The position numbers were made by a program, and so were the translations under genes. Positions 35,014 to 48,800 of a stretch of DNA of 64,000 bases are shown one piece after another. The stretch's first letter is position 1. Each line of letters begins with the position of its first letter. The notes under the pieces were generated by a model. That model was given only the letters and a program-made list of their open reading frames with translations, ran no database searches and had not been told where the DNA came from. The DNA comes from Oasisia sp. SBJ-2009 (Eukaryota; Annelida; Polychaeta; Sabellida; Siboglinidae): contig OZ024861.1 of assembly GCA_964017155.1 (NCBI GenBank), positions 28,853,733-28,917,732 on the forward strand, written 5' to 3'.

Positions 35014-37398
35014 AATATATATTTTATATACAGTTGATATTTAGTTTACTTTTGGTCCAACCAGTCTTCGTAGTTCCCCAGCCTGGGCCTGTGAGCGAGC
35101 CATGATGCATCAGTGGACATGAATCTAACCTCCCATTCCTCTTGTGTTGTCATCTTTGTGTTGATGCTACACAGATCACAAGAGTCGGGAATACCACAGC
35201 TTCCCAAACCCCATTAGAGCGAGACAACAAATTTAGCAGCAGCGGTAAAAAGCGTCGGACCGTGAACAAGGACGCACTCGGTAATTGAATCGCCAATGTT
35301 TATGGAATTGAAAAAACCCGACAGGTTTGAGACATAATCGCAGCTGCAGGTCATAAAAAGCCTCTTGTCATTTTGGACGAGTAAAAATAGATATGATTTG
35401 GCCAAGGATAACGTTTTGACTTCGGTTTGGTTAAAGACAGTGTAGGGCAGGGGGAGAGGGAGAGAGGGAGAGAGGGGGAGAGGGGGAGAAGGGGAGGGAG
35501 GGAGGGAGGGAGGGAGGGGGAGGGAGAAGGGGGAGGGAGGGAGAAGGGAGGGAGAAGGGAGGGAGGGAGGAGGGAGGGAGGAGGGAGGGAGGGAGAAGGG
35601 AGGGAGGGAGGAGGGAGGGAGGGAGAAGGGAGGGAGGGAGAAGGGAGGGAGGGAGAAGGGAGGGAGGGAGAAGGGAGGGAGAAGGGAGGGAGGGAGAAGG
35701 GAGGGAGAAGGGAGGGAGGGAGGAGGGAGGGAGGAGGGAGGGAGGGAGAAGGGAGGGAGGGAGGAGGGAGGGAGGGAGAAGGGAGGGAGGGAGAAGGGAG
35801 GGAGGGAGAAGGGAGGGAGGGAGAAGGGAGGGAGGGAGGAGGGGAAAGAGGATGTAAACATGTGGTGTTACCTGGAGAGCTGACACAGGCAGTCAAGCAG
35901 CAATGTTTATGTTAGCTAATGTTCTTATTTATGCAAGGGGGAAGGGGATGTCTGGCAGTGGGAAGGCGGGAAGGAGGCAGAGCCACACCCATGTGGCATG
36001 GATGCAGGCCACATAACATATGCTAATGAATGAAATAGTTTCTGCCTGTGTATATGTATGTGTGTGTGTGTCATGTGACTTGAGCCACAGACTGGGGTGG
36101 GGGGTAGGACTACTGGGGTGCCCAGATAGGTGTGTGCTGCGTGTGTGGTGCACAGTGATGCAGTGTCGGGACATCACACAGGTCGTGTCGCTGCGTCGTC
36201 CGACATGGCTATGATGTGTCAGTTCGTGTCACTGTGTCATGTCGGGGGTGGCGTGCACGGTGGCCGGGGGTTGTTACACGAAGTCCTTCATCACGACCGA
36301 ATCACACCTCTCTGGCTGAGTCTGTGTCAAGGTCAGCGCAGCAGGTAGGTGACAGGTCACCGTGGGGTCAGAGGTCACTTCCTGGTCATTCTAACGTTTC
36401 CTGTTGGTCTCTTCTTTTTATTGGTTTTGTCAGTGAATTTATCGTTATTTCTAACTTATAACTAAAATGTTTTTTTTAAAGGCAGCCACTTTACATAGAA
36501 AATAATTTATTTAGATCGTTTATTTTTTTAAACGTATTTTACATGTTGGAAATGTGACTTATGTCTGTCATAATATTAGGTTTAAATTCTGGGTTTAAAA
36601 CAACTGGTGCTGTAGTGTAGATGTAAATAGCAATAGGAATGGGTGTCCATTCTTGTCAGCCTAAAAGTATTAATAATATTTATATTCATAAAAGATTACT
36701 ATTTTATTTTGGCTAAGCTGAACAACTGTATTCAGTGTGGAATATATTGTTCATGGCTACAAGATTTTTTATTTTTGTAAGAAATTAACTTACTTTAGAA
36801 CATAGCTTTTGAAAAATACGATGTTTCGACCCATCAGGTCGAAACGTCGTATGTTTCAAAGCTACCCCCGGTATGCGTCAAAGTAAGTTACTTTCTTACA
36901 AAATAACTGTTCAACTGGAACTGTCAAGCCGGCTGAGTCTTTGTGTGTTGAAGTGAGTGAACATGTGGTTGAGGCTGGTGGTAGGCGAGACAGGTGGGCT
37001 GAACATTGTGTGTACAACTGTTTTTGGCATAAATATGAGACAAACTGTCATCAGTCACGGTCTTGTTTCCATCAGTTTTCATGTCAACAACCATTGCATA
37101 AACTAGATGCACTGTGTGGAAAATGTGTAGTGAAAGGTCTTATAATACATGTCGTACAACTAGATGTCATGGCTTTTGTTTAAAATGATATCAGTCACAC
37201 AGCTAGATATCATGTCCAGCGTTAATCATGTCTGATAAAAAAGAGTAAGAGAGGTACGTTATACAACAAGATACAATTCTGTATGTATGAAATAAGTTAC
37301 AAAGAAATAAATGGTGTATAACCAATAATTTTTTCTATTTTTAGAGTGTTCAGTTAATGATTGTGTACATTGATAAAGGACCCAGTGGCTTCCAAGAC

Positions 37399-37463
<65 letters not shown>

Positions 37464-40400
37464 GTGTATAAATATGTCTGATGCCAAGTTGGTGGCCAAA
37501 ATACTTGTCATTTGTACTCAGTGTCATTCAAATGCTAATTTTTTATAATGTAATTATTACTCATACTTTTACCTGTATAAATGAAAGAGTAGAGAACTAA
37601 TATTTGTTACTTAATGAGTACTTTGGGAATACTTTACTATTTATAACAAACACCACGTCTTACCCATCCACAGCATGGGTGGATGAGTCTCTGGATGACT
37701 CCATCGTTTCATACAAATTAGATTAACATTTGTGTGCAAATACTTTCAGAGCATGTACACAAATACTTTCTTTTTCTTTTTTCTTTATTTCTTCTCTATT
37801 TTCTCTTTCCTTCAGCAAAAAAACAACCATTGTTCACTGATCAAGATTGATCAGTGAACCTACTAAATGTTTACAGATACGCAAAAGTAACCGTACTCGT
37901 TACTTGAGTACAATCTGGTATATCAAGTACTCCTTACTCAAGTACTTTTAGTCAGTCTTAATGACACAGTTATGTTATTTCCCACTGACGTGACATCAAG
38001 TGGAATAAATTCCAACAGTTGATGCATCAACAGAGAAGACCCTTGGCATGTTTTTTTTTTTAACCCTGGGAATAAAAAGTAGACCCGAATTAGATGATCA
38101 AAGCTACATAGACTTGTTGCGGAAATGAGTGGTGAATGTAAACATGCTGGTTGCTGGCTTAGATTAAAGTTCCTGTTTGCTCTCTAAGAAGAAGTACAAA
38201 CGTGTACAGCTAGAAACTCAGTGACATGTATTTACTTACGTACTTATCCTCTTCGTGCCCAGTGGGACATCAGCCTACTGCAGTGTTCCTCCACAGGACC
38301 CTGTCCTTGGCTGTGGCCTGAGCCTCGCCCCACGAGAGCCCCATCTCTTGGAGCTTTGCCATTACTGTCTTCTGCCATGTTGTCTTTGGTCATCCTGGCT
38401 GCCTTCTTCTGGGTGGTATCCACCTTAGAGCAACTTTGGGCATACTTTCAATACAGTGACATGTGTTAGTATGTTTATAAAGCACTGTGTAGTTGTGGTT
38501 TCATTTCTATGTAAGTAGATGTTTTCTCTAGCAGTGCCCAAGTCACCAGATAATTTTCTGGCAAATATGTCAACCCAGTTTGACAATTGGGTGGAGAGCT
38601 TGGATATAATTTGGTCATCTAGGCCAGACATATCGGTAATTGTGTCATCTAACTAGACAGATCTGTGTCACCCAACTGGACATAACTGTATCATCTAACT
38701 GGACATGACTGGGTCACTATGCTGCACGTAACTTTTCCATCTGACAGGACATAGCTAGGACACCCAGCGAGACACAACTGATTCTATCACTGAGGAGTAG
38801 CTGCTGCTAAGGATGAGACCAGTGTCCAAGGAGGTGTGGTCAGTGTCCAGGGAGGTGTGACCAGTGTCCAGGGAGGTGTGGTCAGTGTCCAGGGAGGTGT
38901 GACCAGTGTCCAGGGAGGTGTGGCCATTGTCCAGGGAGGTGTGGCCAGTGTCCATGGAGGTGTGGTCAGTGTCCAGGGAGGTGTGGCCAGTGTCCAGGGA
39001 GGTGTGGTCAGTGTCCAGGGAGGTGTGACCAGTGTCCAGGGAGGTGTGGTCAGTGTCCAGGGAGGTGTGGTCAGTGTCCAGGGAGGTGTGACCAGTGTCC
39101 AGGGAGGTATGACCAGTGTCCAGGGAGGTGTGACCAGTGTCCAGGGAGGTGTGGTCAGTGTCCAGGGAGGTGTGGTCAGTGTCCAGGGAGGTGTGGTCAG
39201 TGTCCAGGGAGGTGTGTCCAGGGAGGTGTGGTCAGTGTCCGGGGAGGTGTGCACAGTGTCCAGGGAGGTATCACCAGTGTCCAGGGAGGTGTGGTCAGTG
39301 TCCGGGGAGGTGTGTCCACTGTCCAGGGAGGTGTGGTCAGTGTCCAGGGAGGTGTGCCCAGTGTCCAGGGAGGTGTGGTCAGTGTCCGGGGAGGTGTGAC
39401 CAGTGTCCGGGGAGGTGTGGTCAGTGTCCGGGGAGGTGTGGTCAGTGTCCAGGGAGGTGTGATCAGTGTCCGGGGAGGTGTGGTCAGTGTCCAGGGAGGT
39501 GTATACAGGGTCAGGGGGGCTTGGGGCTTGGAACTATCTAGCTGTCTGTCATGAAAAACATTTCTTTGTTTTGGTTGTGCCTGAAAAGTGTTACTGCAGA
39601 ATCGAGCATACGTGAGACCATGATAAATTAGCATTAGAACTCAGATAACCCGTGCCCCATTTAATGACAGGCTAGCATAAGAGTAAGCCGATGTAAACTT
39701 CGCGTATGTGTGTGAGGCCGAGAGCCCACGTGCGCTGGTGACAGTGAGCGCTGTCCAAAACACTTGCCATCTTTCTCCCAAGATTGTATTACTAAATCCA
39801 CCGCTGCATGAATGGTCTGTTACAGCTCTGTCAAACGTTTGACAGTATAACAAATGGCGTAGATGTCTTTCCACTATGGAATGTGAACTAGCGTTTTATC
39901 ATGCAGACAATAACGACATCGCCTACCACCCATAGCCAACGGCAATGTGTAACACAATTGCTGATTGGGTGAATAATGAGTTATTCCCGCCATTCGCCAA
40001 TCATGCGGGCGTTTACAAAATATGACTTCCCCAGTGCATATGGACGTCGTTGCGTACGCACGACAACATTTTAGACACAGTTGTGTAATAAGTTATAGAT
40101 AAAATGTAACAAAACGAACGTTAATAAATATACTAATGTTATTACGGTCGTTCTATGTTTCTGAGAAGGGTCGTGTTACGGAAACGTCGATGGTGGCCGG
40201 TGGGGATTGAAACCACAGTCAGTGGCTCACCGGGCCAGTACAATTTAACACCAGTGGCCCGAACTGGCCCGACCGCTTTAAAACACCCGTCGGGCCATCG
40301 GGCCAGTGCCAATGTCAAGCCCTGCCTGACCCTGTTGGTGTGTAAATTGTTGCCATTTCCAGTGTCTCTGTGGAATGGTGGCTTTATGCTTTATCAATAC

Positions 40401-41573
40401 TGTCAGTACATGTTATAGTCTCTCTGGGTGTCTTGCATTCTGCAGTCTGTGAAGCCGTGGGATGCCACATTGACAGCCCGTCTGCTAAGCCAGTTAGCCT
40501 AACCGAACTTGGTTTTAGTGCATTTTCGTGATGTAAGTCCTACATGGCGGAGGCACTTAGCAGACTGATTTAAGTGGAGATGTTGATGCCAGAGACTAAG
40601 ACATTCTGGAGGTGCCTATATAACATTTCATAACAGACCTTGTGGCATCAACCATATGGCAGCATTACATCAGGGCTGATGCACAATATAACATTTATTG
40701 AGCAGTAAACTGAGCAGTAAAGTTAATAGAGATATTGGGGCCAAGGTTTTATCTTTTGTTCCCACATTAACTTTAATAATGCTGAAGATTTATGAACATC
40801 TTAAAATCATGCAAAACACTTTTCAGAGACATCTATGTTATAAAATTTGTATTTATTCATAAACCAGTTATTGGCGATTTTTAATAGCCCATGGGGTAGT
40901 AATATTAGAAATCGTTATTGATAGCATGAGTCTTCAAATGAGATCAAGCAACAGGAATCTTTTCATATTTGTAAATATTCAGACAGCATGACAGTGAATT
41001 ACTTTTTCACACCTTATTGTTTTAAACATGTGGGAATTAGATGTAATGTATTATATATACATATACAGTAAGGGTGTTTCGAACTCTTCTGTGTTTATTC
41101 ATATCAGAGCAACTAAATTGATCATTTCAGTATCAGCCACAGGTCATTGTACCTTCCTATGTTGATCTCTCACAAGTACATCACCAGGCTGCCTTATTCT
41201 GGCCCTGCGGTTCACTTGATAATGAAATCACACACAGTATACATTTTTACCACTGCATAACTGGCCTTTGTCAGAAGACAAATAGAAATGTTTCATGCCA
41301 GAGTGGCACTAATCTTTTTAGAGCAGCAATCTAGCACACTGTCCTTTAAGTACCATGGCATCCAGAACTGTTCTATCTGGGGTCACTGACCTCTTGGCTA
41401 GATAGTGAAACAACCCCCAGGTAACCCCTAGGTCCCTGTAAATAAACAGCTCCCCAAGAGACCTGGACAGCAGGCTGCTCTGTATAGGTGTTTTACATTT
41501 TGCTGCAATATTTCTGTCAGCTTCAACAAAGTGTGTATAGACCAATCATATTATTCGTCTCTATAATCAAATT

Positions 41574-41648
<75 letters not shown>

Positions 41649-42735
41649 CACCTCTGGTACATGCATGCATGGATGCACACATATGTACAGGCATGCACAC
41701 ACGCATGCATGCACACGTGCGTGCACACTCACACACGTACAGTCATTATTGTACATTGGTAACTTTTAGCAAATGAACACAGACTATATCTCAACGCAAC
41801 AACACTTGGTGAACATATGAACCTGAGCACATCAACCAGGTGAACACATTAATAATGTGAACACATTAATAATGTGAACACATCAACCAAGTGAACACAT
41901 TAATAATGTGAACACATCAACCAAGTGAACACATTAATAATGTGAACACATCAACCAGGTGAACACATTAATAATGTGAACACATCAACCAGGTGAACAC
42001 ATTAATAATGTGAACACATCAACCAGGTGAACACATTAATAATGTGAACACATCAACCAGGTGAACACATTAATAATGTGAACACATCAACCAGGTGAAC
42101 ACATTAATAATGTGAACACATCAACCAAGTGAACACATTAATAATGTGAACACATCAACCAAGTGAACACATTAATACTGTGAACACATCAACCAAGTGA
42201 ACACATTAATACTGTGAACACATCAGCCAAGTGAACACATTAATAGTGTGAACACATCAACCAAGTGAACACTTTAATAATGTGAACACATTAACCAAGT
42301 GAACACACAGTGTATCTATTACTATCTAAACACATCAACCAAGTGAACATGTCTTGCACCTCAAAACTGTGTTCATCTGCTTGATGAATCTCATACCAAA
42401 AGACACAATTATTTCCTTATCTGACAGTGTGATTTGTTTTGCATTACAGATCAAGAACCCCGAAAAAGCACAGGCATTCGCGATCAAGGTCACGTTCCCT
42501 CTCAAGGTCACGATTGAGGACTGGGAGATGGGGACGTTCGAGCAGGTCAAGGTCACGTGATCGCCACCGGAGGTCACGATCCCGAGATCGGGATTATCAC
42601 AGGCATAGGTATGTGGTGAAGCAGTACGCTTCTGTCTTGTTTGCTGATAATACATATTACATTCTGACTAATCTGAGAATGCTCTTGTATGCATGTATAT
42701 ATGTATATATATATATATATAATATATATATATAA

Positions 42736-42802
<67 letters not shown>

Positions 42803-42840
42803 CACACACATAAATGCTAGAGCATTCCCAGAGTTGTCAG

Positions 42841-42896
<56 letters not shown>

Positions 42897-45800
42897 GTGT
42901 GTACATACATATATGTATATAATATACACAATATAATAATATATGCCAATAGATTCTTCAATATTATATTACAATTAGAATTTTGGGGAAAGAATACGTT
43001 TATTTATATGAATTCATTTCAATTGTATGCACACACATGCAGGGAAGAAACACATATTAAAGAAAATTATGACTTAAGTAAACAAAACTATCTTTTCCTG
43101 CACTACAAAGTGTTCGTCACACATGATTCCTTATGAATGTTAAGTAATGTATATGCACTCATAACGTTTTAAGTTCCAAACATTTGATTTATTTAAGGAA
43201 TCTTGACATGTGTGCAGTATTTTGGAGTCTTATTTCCTATCCATGTTATCAATTTCTGGAAGTTTGATGCCAGACAAGAAAACCGCATAGGAGAAAAACT
43301 TTAACGTACAAAATATGCAAGCTCAATTATAATTAGATGACGCTCACGTGCTTGGATATTTATGTATTTTGGGCGGGGCTGAGTGAAAACTGTGAACAAC
43401 CTGTGTAGTTAGACGCAGCTGTCCTGTGTGTTCCAATGCCATTAGGTGATGAAATATGACAAACCCTCCATCCCTCTCCTTGTTTTCATCTAGTCCGTAA
43501 GCAGGTGCCTGTGTCACTGGAATTATAGCAGCCAGCATGTTTATAAGTGACTCACACATTCCAGTGTTGATGATTTGCAGGTGAAAACATTGGAACTGTC
43601 GTTGCGATATTTGCAACTTTCAACTGCGGTAATTTCAAAAGGCGTGTTTTTTCATACCTCATCAGTTTTTCCATTTGCGTATGTAAATCTAGCTGCAATC
43701 GGTGCCTGTTTATGAGGAATAATTTCACAGCAGTGACGTTTTTATGAGATTCTGTAACTTTTTTATTAGGTATCCATCGGTTTCTGTAATAAACAGTTAT
43801 TTATGACAGATGCTAAGTGTTTTTTTATTCAGATATAGACCAAGGCTACAGTTATGCTAGTCGACTGCAGGGTTAAGAAATGACCTCAGTTAAACAAGTC
43901 ACCTGTGTGTGGTCTATGCCTGCTTTGTGAGCAAGAAATAAAATCTGAATATTTAACACAAATGTTAAAAGTGTAGTGCTCGGCTTGAAGACCTGGAGAA
44001 TTACAAAGTACCACCTCAGAAGCGAAAAACACATGCATTAGAAAAAATATAAAATTCTTAAATTGACAAGATAAAATCACGAACATAGAACGCATGAGCA
44101 TGACAAAGTATACAGGCATCAACAATTAAAACAAATAAAAAACTATGGGTTGGACACTTACTTTGTGTACACCTTATAGTAGTTACACAACACGTCAGAA
44201 TGGAATCCACAAGGAATAGCAGGAACAACTAAAAACAGCTGCAGAAGAGTGTCTGTCAATGAAATAAACACATACAGGGCCACCGGGAATGAAATCACGC
44301 AGACCGTAAACTACAGAATGCTTTGGAGAAACATAATTTTGTTCAGAATCAGTGGGAAGAGGATTCAGTTAGTAAACTGGGTTCCCTGCCACACCAGAGG
44401 GAATCAACTGGTGGCATTTAAATTGAGATTGTTTGTACTAGATGTTTTCAGCCCTCAGAAACATTTTGTTGTCTGACTTAGTACCCAGTAGTCTGTATGC
44501 ATTGTGGTTACAAAGGTTTAATGGAGTGATGAGACAATTCGGCCAACTTCCTGCTGCTATCAGCATGAATGTTGCTATCGGGTTCGGTTAAATTCATAAT
44601 TGTAAATGAAGTTCAAGATATGAAGATGTCAAGAGGACAACCAAAAGGGCCATAGGAGAACCCATTGTATTGGGAAAGGTGCCAGATATAAGTAATCGTA
44701 ATACAACAGACTGACTAATAAACACCAGCTGCACGGTCTTATGCTTTATTCTGTCTAGTGTACAAACTCTAATGACAATGCCAGTCCAGTCCAGCTACGA
44801 CACAGAGGCAGCCCAGCCTCACCTCCCAGCCCCAGGTGGAGGGAAACCCTCCAGCTGCACACCCTGCACTCTGTGTGCACCTGACATCTCTCTCTTCTCT
44901 CTCCTCTCTCATCTCTCTTCCCTCACTTCTCTCTTCTATATCTCTCTCTTCCCTCCCCTCTCTCTCTCTTCTCTCTCTTCTCTCTCTCCTCACTTCCCTC
45001 TCTTCTCTCTCTTCTCTCTCTCCTCTCTCATCTCTCTTCCCTCACTTCTCTTTTCTGTATCTCTCTCTTCCCCCCCTCTCTCTCTCTCTTCTCTCTCTTC
45101 TCTCTCTCCCCTCTCTTCTCTCCTCTCTCTGCCCTCTCTTCTCTCTCTTCTCTATCTCTTCCCTCTCTCCCCTCTCTCTCTCTCTCCCCTCTCTCTCTCT
45201 CTCCCCTCTCTTCTCTCCTCTCTCTGCCCTCTCTTTTCTCTCTTCTCTCTCTCTTCCCTCTCTCCCCTCTCTCTCTCTCTCTCTCCTCTCTTCTCTCATC
45301 TCTCTTCTCTCTCTTCTCTCTGTCTCTCTCTTCCCCTCTCTTCCATCTCTTCCCTCCCTTCTCTCTCTATGTGTGACTCCTTATATCAAGCTGTCTCTCC
45401 CTATATATAATTTAAAGTAGCCAATGGCTATCTCTAATATTCCTGCCAACTACAATGCCCAGCTATCCCCTAAACCACTATTGTCCAACACAGTCAATTT
45501 TTCACTTCCCTCAACCTATCTTACCCCGCCCCAGGAGAGTAGAAGAAAGCCCCAGCTGTGCCTGATACTGCACTGCCATCTTATACTAGGATACTGTACT
45601 TTATAATATTCATTAATATTAAAATTAATTATGAACCCTACCATAAAGATACAGCGTTGTATCCAGTTTGTTTGAAATAACAGAATGGGCCTGGGGATTG
45701 GATGTAATATCACATGACAGTCTATATTTGGACTGCATTTTTGGACACCCTAAAATACAAAAGCAAGACACCTGTTATTTGTGTTTGTCTGGGGGGGAAA

Positions 45801-48800
45801 CTGGTATGTAATGACTCCATGATTTCCGACACCAACATTTTTTGTATTGTATATTTATAGAGAGCTGAAAATGTAGCTATTTTATATGTCCAGTTTACAG
45901 TCATAATAGAAGGTGAGAAGTTCAACCGTTGAACAGCAAACCTTCTAACCCACCCAGCCATTGCTACAGTAGTTCATTTGTTTGTGTATCATTATGGGTG
46001 GAATGTCTTGAGGCTGACAGAGTGGTCAGTAGTGTCCAGTGGCTGTAGTCTACCACTCCCCACGGTGTTGGTATCACACTGTTACTGTTAGGTTCACTAA
46101 TCTGTAGACCAGTAAATGTATCCTGCTGGGCCAGTGAAACCACCTGGTGCACTACAGTGTCCTGTCACATCAACAAATGCATCTGCCATTATTTATTCGT
46201 TTCTGTGAAGCCAAGGAAGATATAATTTTGCTGGAATGTTGTTATGCAAAAAGTACTATTGTTTATCATATCACACAAGCATTATTGGTGTTTTCTTGGC
46301 CTTGGTGGTGTTTTACTGGCCTTTATGCAGGATAATGCTTGACAGCAAACGTTTTTAGGAGACATGTGCATGTTAACTTGTATGCATATAAGCCTGTTGA
46401 GATGTGTTATAACCTGAAATAAACTTCATACACATGTGCGACTCCCATTTTCAAGGCATAACTGACAAAAACTGACAGTATTGATAATTTTTGAAGACGT
46501 TTTGTTCTGTAATGTCCACCATCTCTGAGGGCATGTAGGAAAGATTCACAGAGGAAAGCGAGTAATAATGATTCTCATCACAGCTAATTAATGTCCCTAT
46601 GAATTCTGGGTAGAGTTTGGAAATATAACTGTGTGACTAAGTGTTGGTTGTGTATAATTATAAATTAAATGGCTAACATTTCTAATATTAGTACGGCTGT
46701 ATATTATAGTTTTAAGGTTGATAAAAACAATTAAATGGATGAGCAAAAGTGTGAATTTATTTTATTCATTTATACATTTTAAAGTGGTGGTTTATGTTGG
46801 ACTTAACATGTATAGTAATTTCTAACTGGAAGTCCACTGAACGTCAAATGATATCATGGTTAACTTGGCCAGTAAAGCTTGTTTTGAAACTGAAACAAAA
46901 GTTTACTGTTTGAACTTTCAAATTTCAAATTATTATAAGCTCAATAAAGTAAGCAAACACAATTTGACAGGCAATGCACCTTCAACGTGTATTATAGTCA
47001 TAAGAATATAACATTAAATGCAAAATAAAACCTAAGATGGGACACCTTCCATTGAAGTATCCTCCATGCCACCTGATTCTTGGTGACGAGCATTTGAACC
47101 TGGGATCCAGGCAGGGAGATGGCCTAGCTACATCCCCAGCACACACCAATGTGATGATGTTGATTTTGGTTATTTTCACGAGTCTGTGTCGAACACACAG
47201 CATAAACCTGACAATGCAGAAACACACAAAAGTGACAAAGTGGCCGTTTATCTCTTCTGTTTAGGTCAAGGTCGACGTCAAGGTCGCGGGGTCGTCGCCG
47301 CAGCCCACCGAAAGGTTTCTATCGAGGACGAAGGTCCCGATCCCGGTCAAGGTCACATTCAAGGGACAGAGGGAAAACCAATGATTTGCGGGTGAAGATA
47401 GACAAGGCTAAACTACGACAGATTGCGATGTGAGTCATCTTGGTGACCCAGTCTGTGTAGATGTATGTTACAGGATAGGGTCTGCAGGAGAAAGTCTTCA
47501 GTAGTGTTTTGTTATAAAATTCTGTATAATTTCTTTATGAATCTATAGAAGTACTTTAGAATTCTATAGAATGTTTTTAGAAGTTAGAGATATTTTTGTG
47601 TATGGTTGTGTAGACTACAGAATCATAGAAAAACTGGAGTGAATATAACAATGATATTGTATAGATCTGAGGATTTTTTTAATGATGTGGACGTTCAATT
47701 CTGTTCAATGTTCTGCTAAGGATAGTAAATATGATTGACCATTTAGCAGTATAAAACCATGGGACAGCAACCTCTTTTGACTTGTCTTATGGGCGAGCAA
47801 GTAAGCCTGTAACTAAGAGATAGTACGCTTATTTCACAAACACCTATTAGGTTTGTTATAATAATTATGCAAATTGATAAAAAAAATACCATTATTTCAG
47901 TGATATCATGATACAAAATAAATGTGAAATATAAGTAATGTAATTATTGGGAGCAATTACAAATTATGTGTGGCACAGTGGGTGGTGTGTCGAACTCCCA
48001 ATCGAGAGAACCTGCATTTAAATCCTGTGCTGTCTTGTCGAACCCTGGACAGATTCAGTCATTCAGCAATACTCTTGTTCATCCACCTGCATGAATGAGT
48101 ACCTGGCAATAGACAGTGGTGGACATTTGTGTACAAATAGAATGTGCAGTAAATTCTGGATGTCTGAATGCTTCCCAGAGAAGGCGAGATGGTGTACAGT
48201 TCCGACAGAGTGAAATTTAAAGCGTGTCATGCACAAGATACTATACTGTGTATGAATCAGGGTCCGTACAGGGCCTTGAAAATCTTAAAAAACCTTGAAT
48301 TTGATTGGACCAAATTCAAGGCCTTGAAATCCTTGAATTTTACAAAGTAGTCTTGAAAAGTCTTGAATTTAATTGTGGTCAATAAAATATTGTTTTGACT
48401 CAATTGTTGTGACGAATAACAGCCGGAAAAGGGAAAGCCGATGCCCAAAAATAACTCCTGCACATTTGGGCAATCAGGACTTCATTGTGGTCGGCGCCAT
48501 TGTTTTCTTAGCCAAGTAGAAATTGTAATGTCAACTTAATTGATTGCATTTAAAAGTACATATGTCGTTAAAACAGTCTTGAATATCTTTTTCATATAGC
48601 CTTGAAAAGTCTTGAATAGTCTTGAATTTCAAATGTCCAGATGTGTACGGATCCTGATGAGTGAACCTGTTCCATGTGGGTGTGTGTTGTGTGTTGCAGT
48701 GCGCGTGCATTCAACAACATGCAGACTGGACAGGGTCCGTCCGTGGAGCTGAAGCCAGAGCAGCTACTGGCCCTCAAGGCTGGTGGTCACTCCGTCCAGG

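Larger units (their letters stand above)
23536..42449. other. SON intron 2, 18.9 kb, repeat-rich
   Basis: Donor GTGAGA, acceptor TTTTGCATTACAG. Holds the tandem arrays and mobile elements listed separately. Stretches 24966-27194, 27876-28649, 28986-30596, 32691-34882, 35851-36771, 36904-37402 and 40325-41576 show no gene or repeat I can support, apart from low-confidence exon-like stretches. Confidence 0.75.

Noticed and set aside
35176..35276. Exon-like stretch ([18 protein letters not shown]...)
   Set aside because: Open only in one phase; its donor phase does not fit SON exon 3, and the phase matching SON exon 2 hits a stop.
35214..35915. Long Ser/Pro/Leu and Gly/Arg/Glu ORFs
   Set aside because: Pure products of the GGGA/GGGAGAA composition; no homologous protein pattern.
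38787..39634. VQGGVVS / TPPWTLV repeat ORFs
   Set aside because: Arise from the 21-bp minisatellite, which has a frame-breaking 7-bp deletion and lies inside a SON intron.
44772..45420. 200-codon Ser/Leu/Pro ORFs
   Set aside because: CTCTCTTCTC low-complexity tract, open in all frames by composition.
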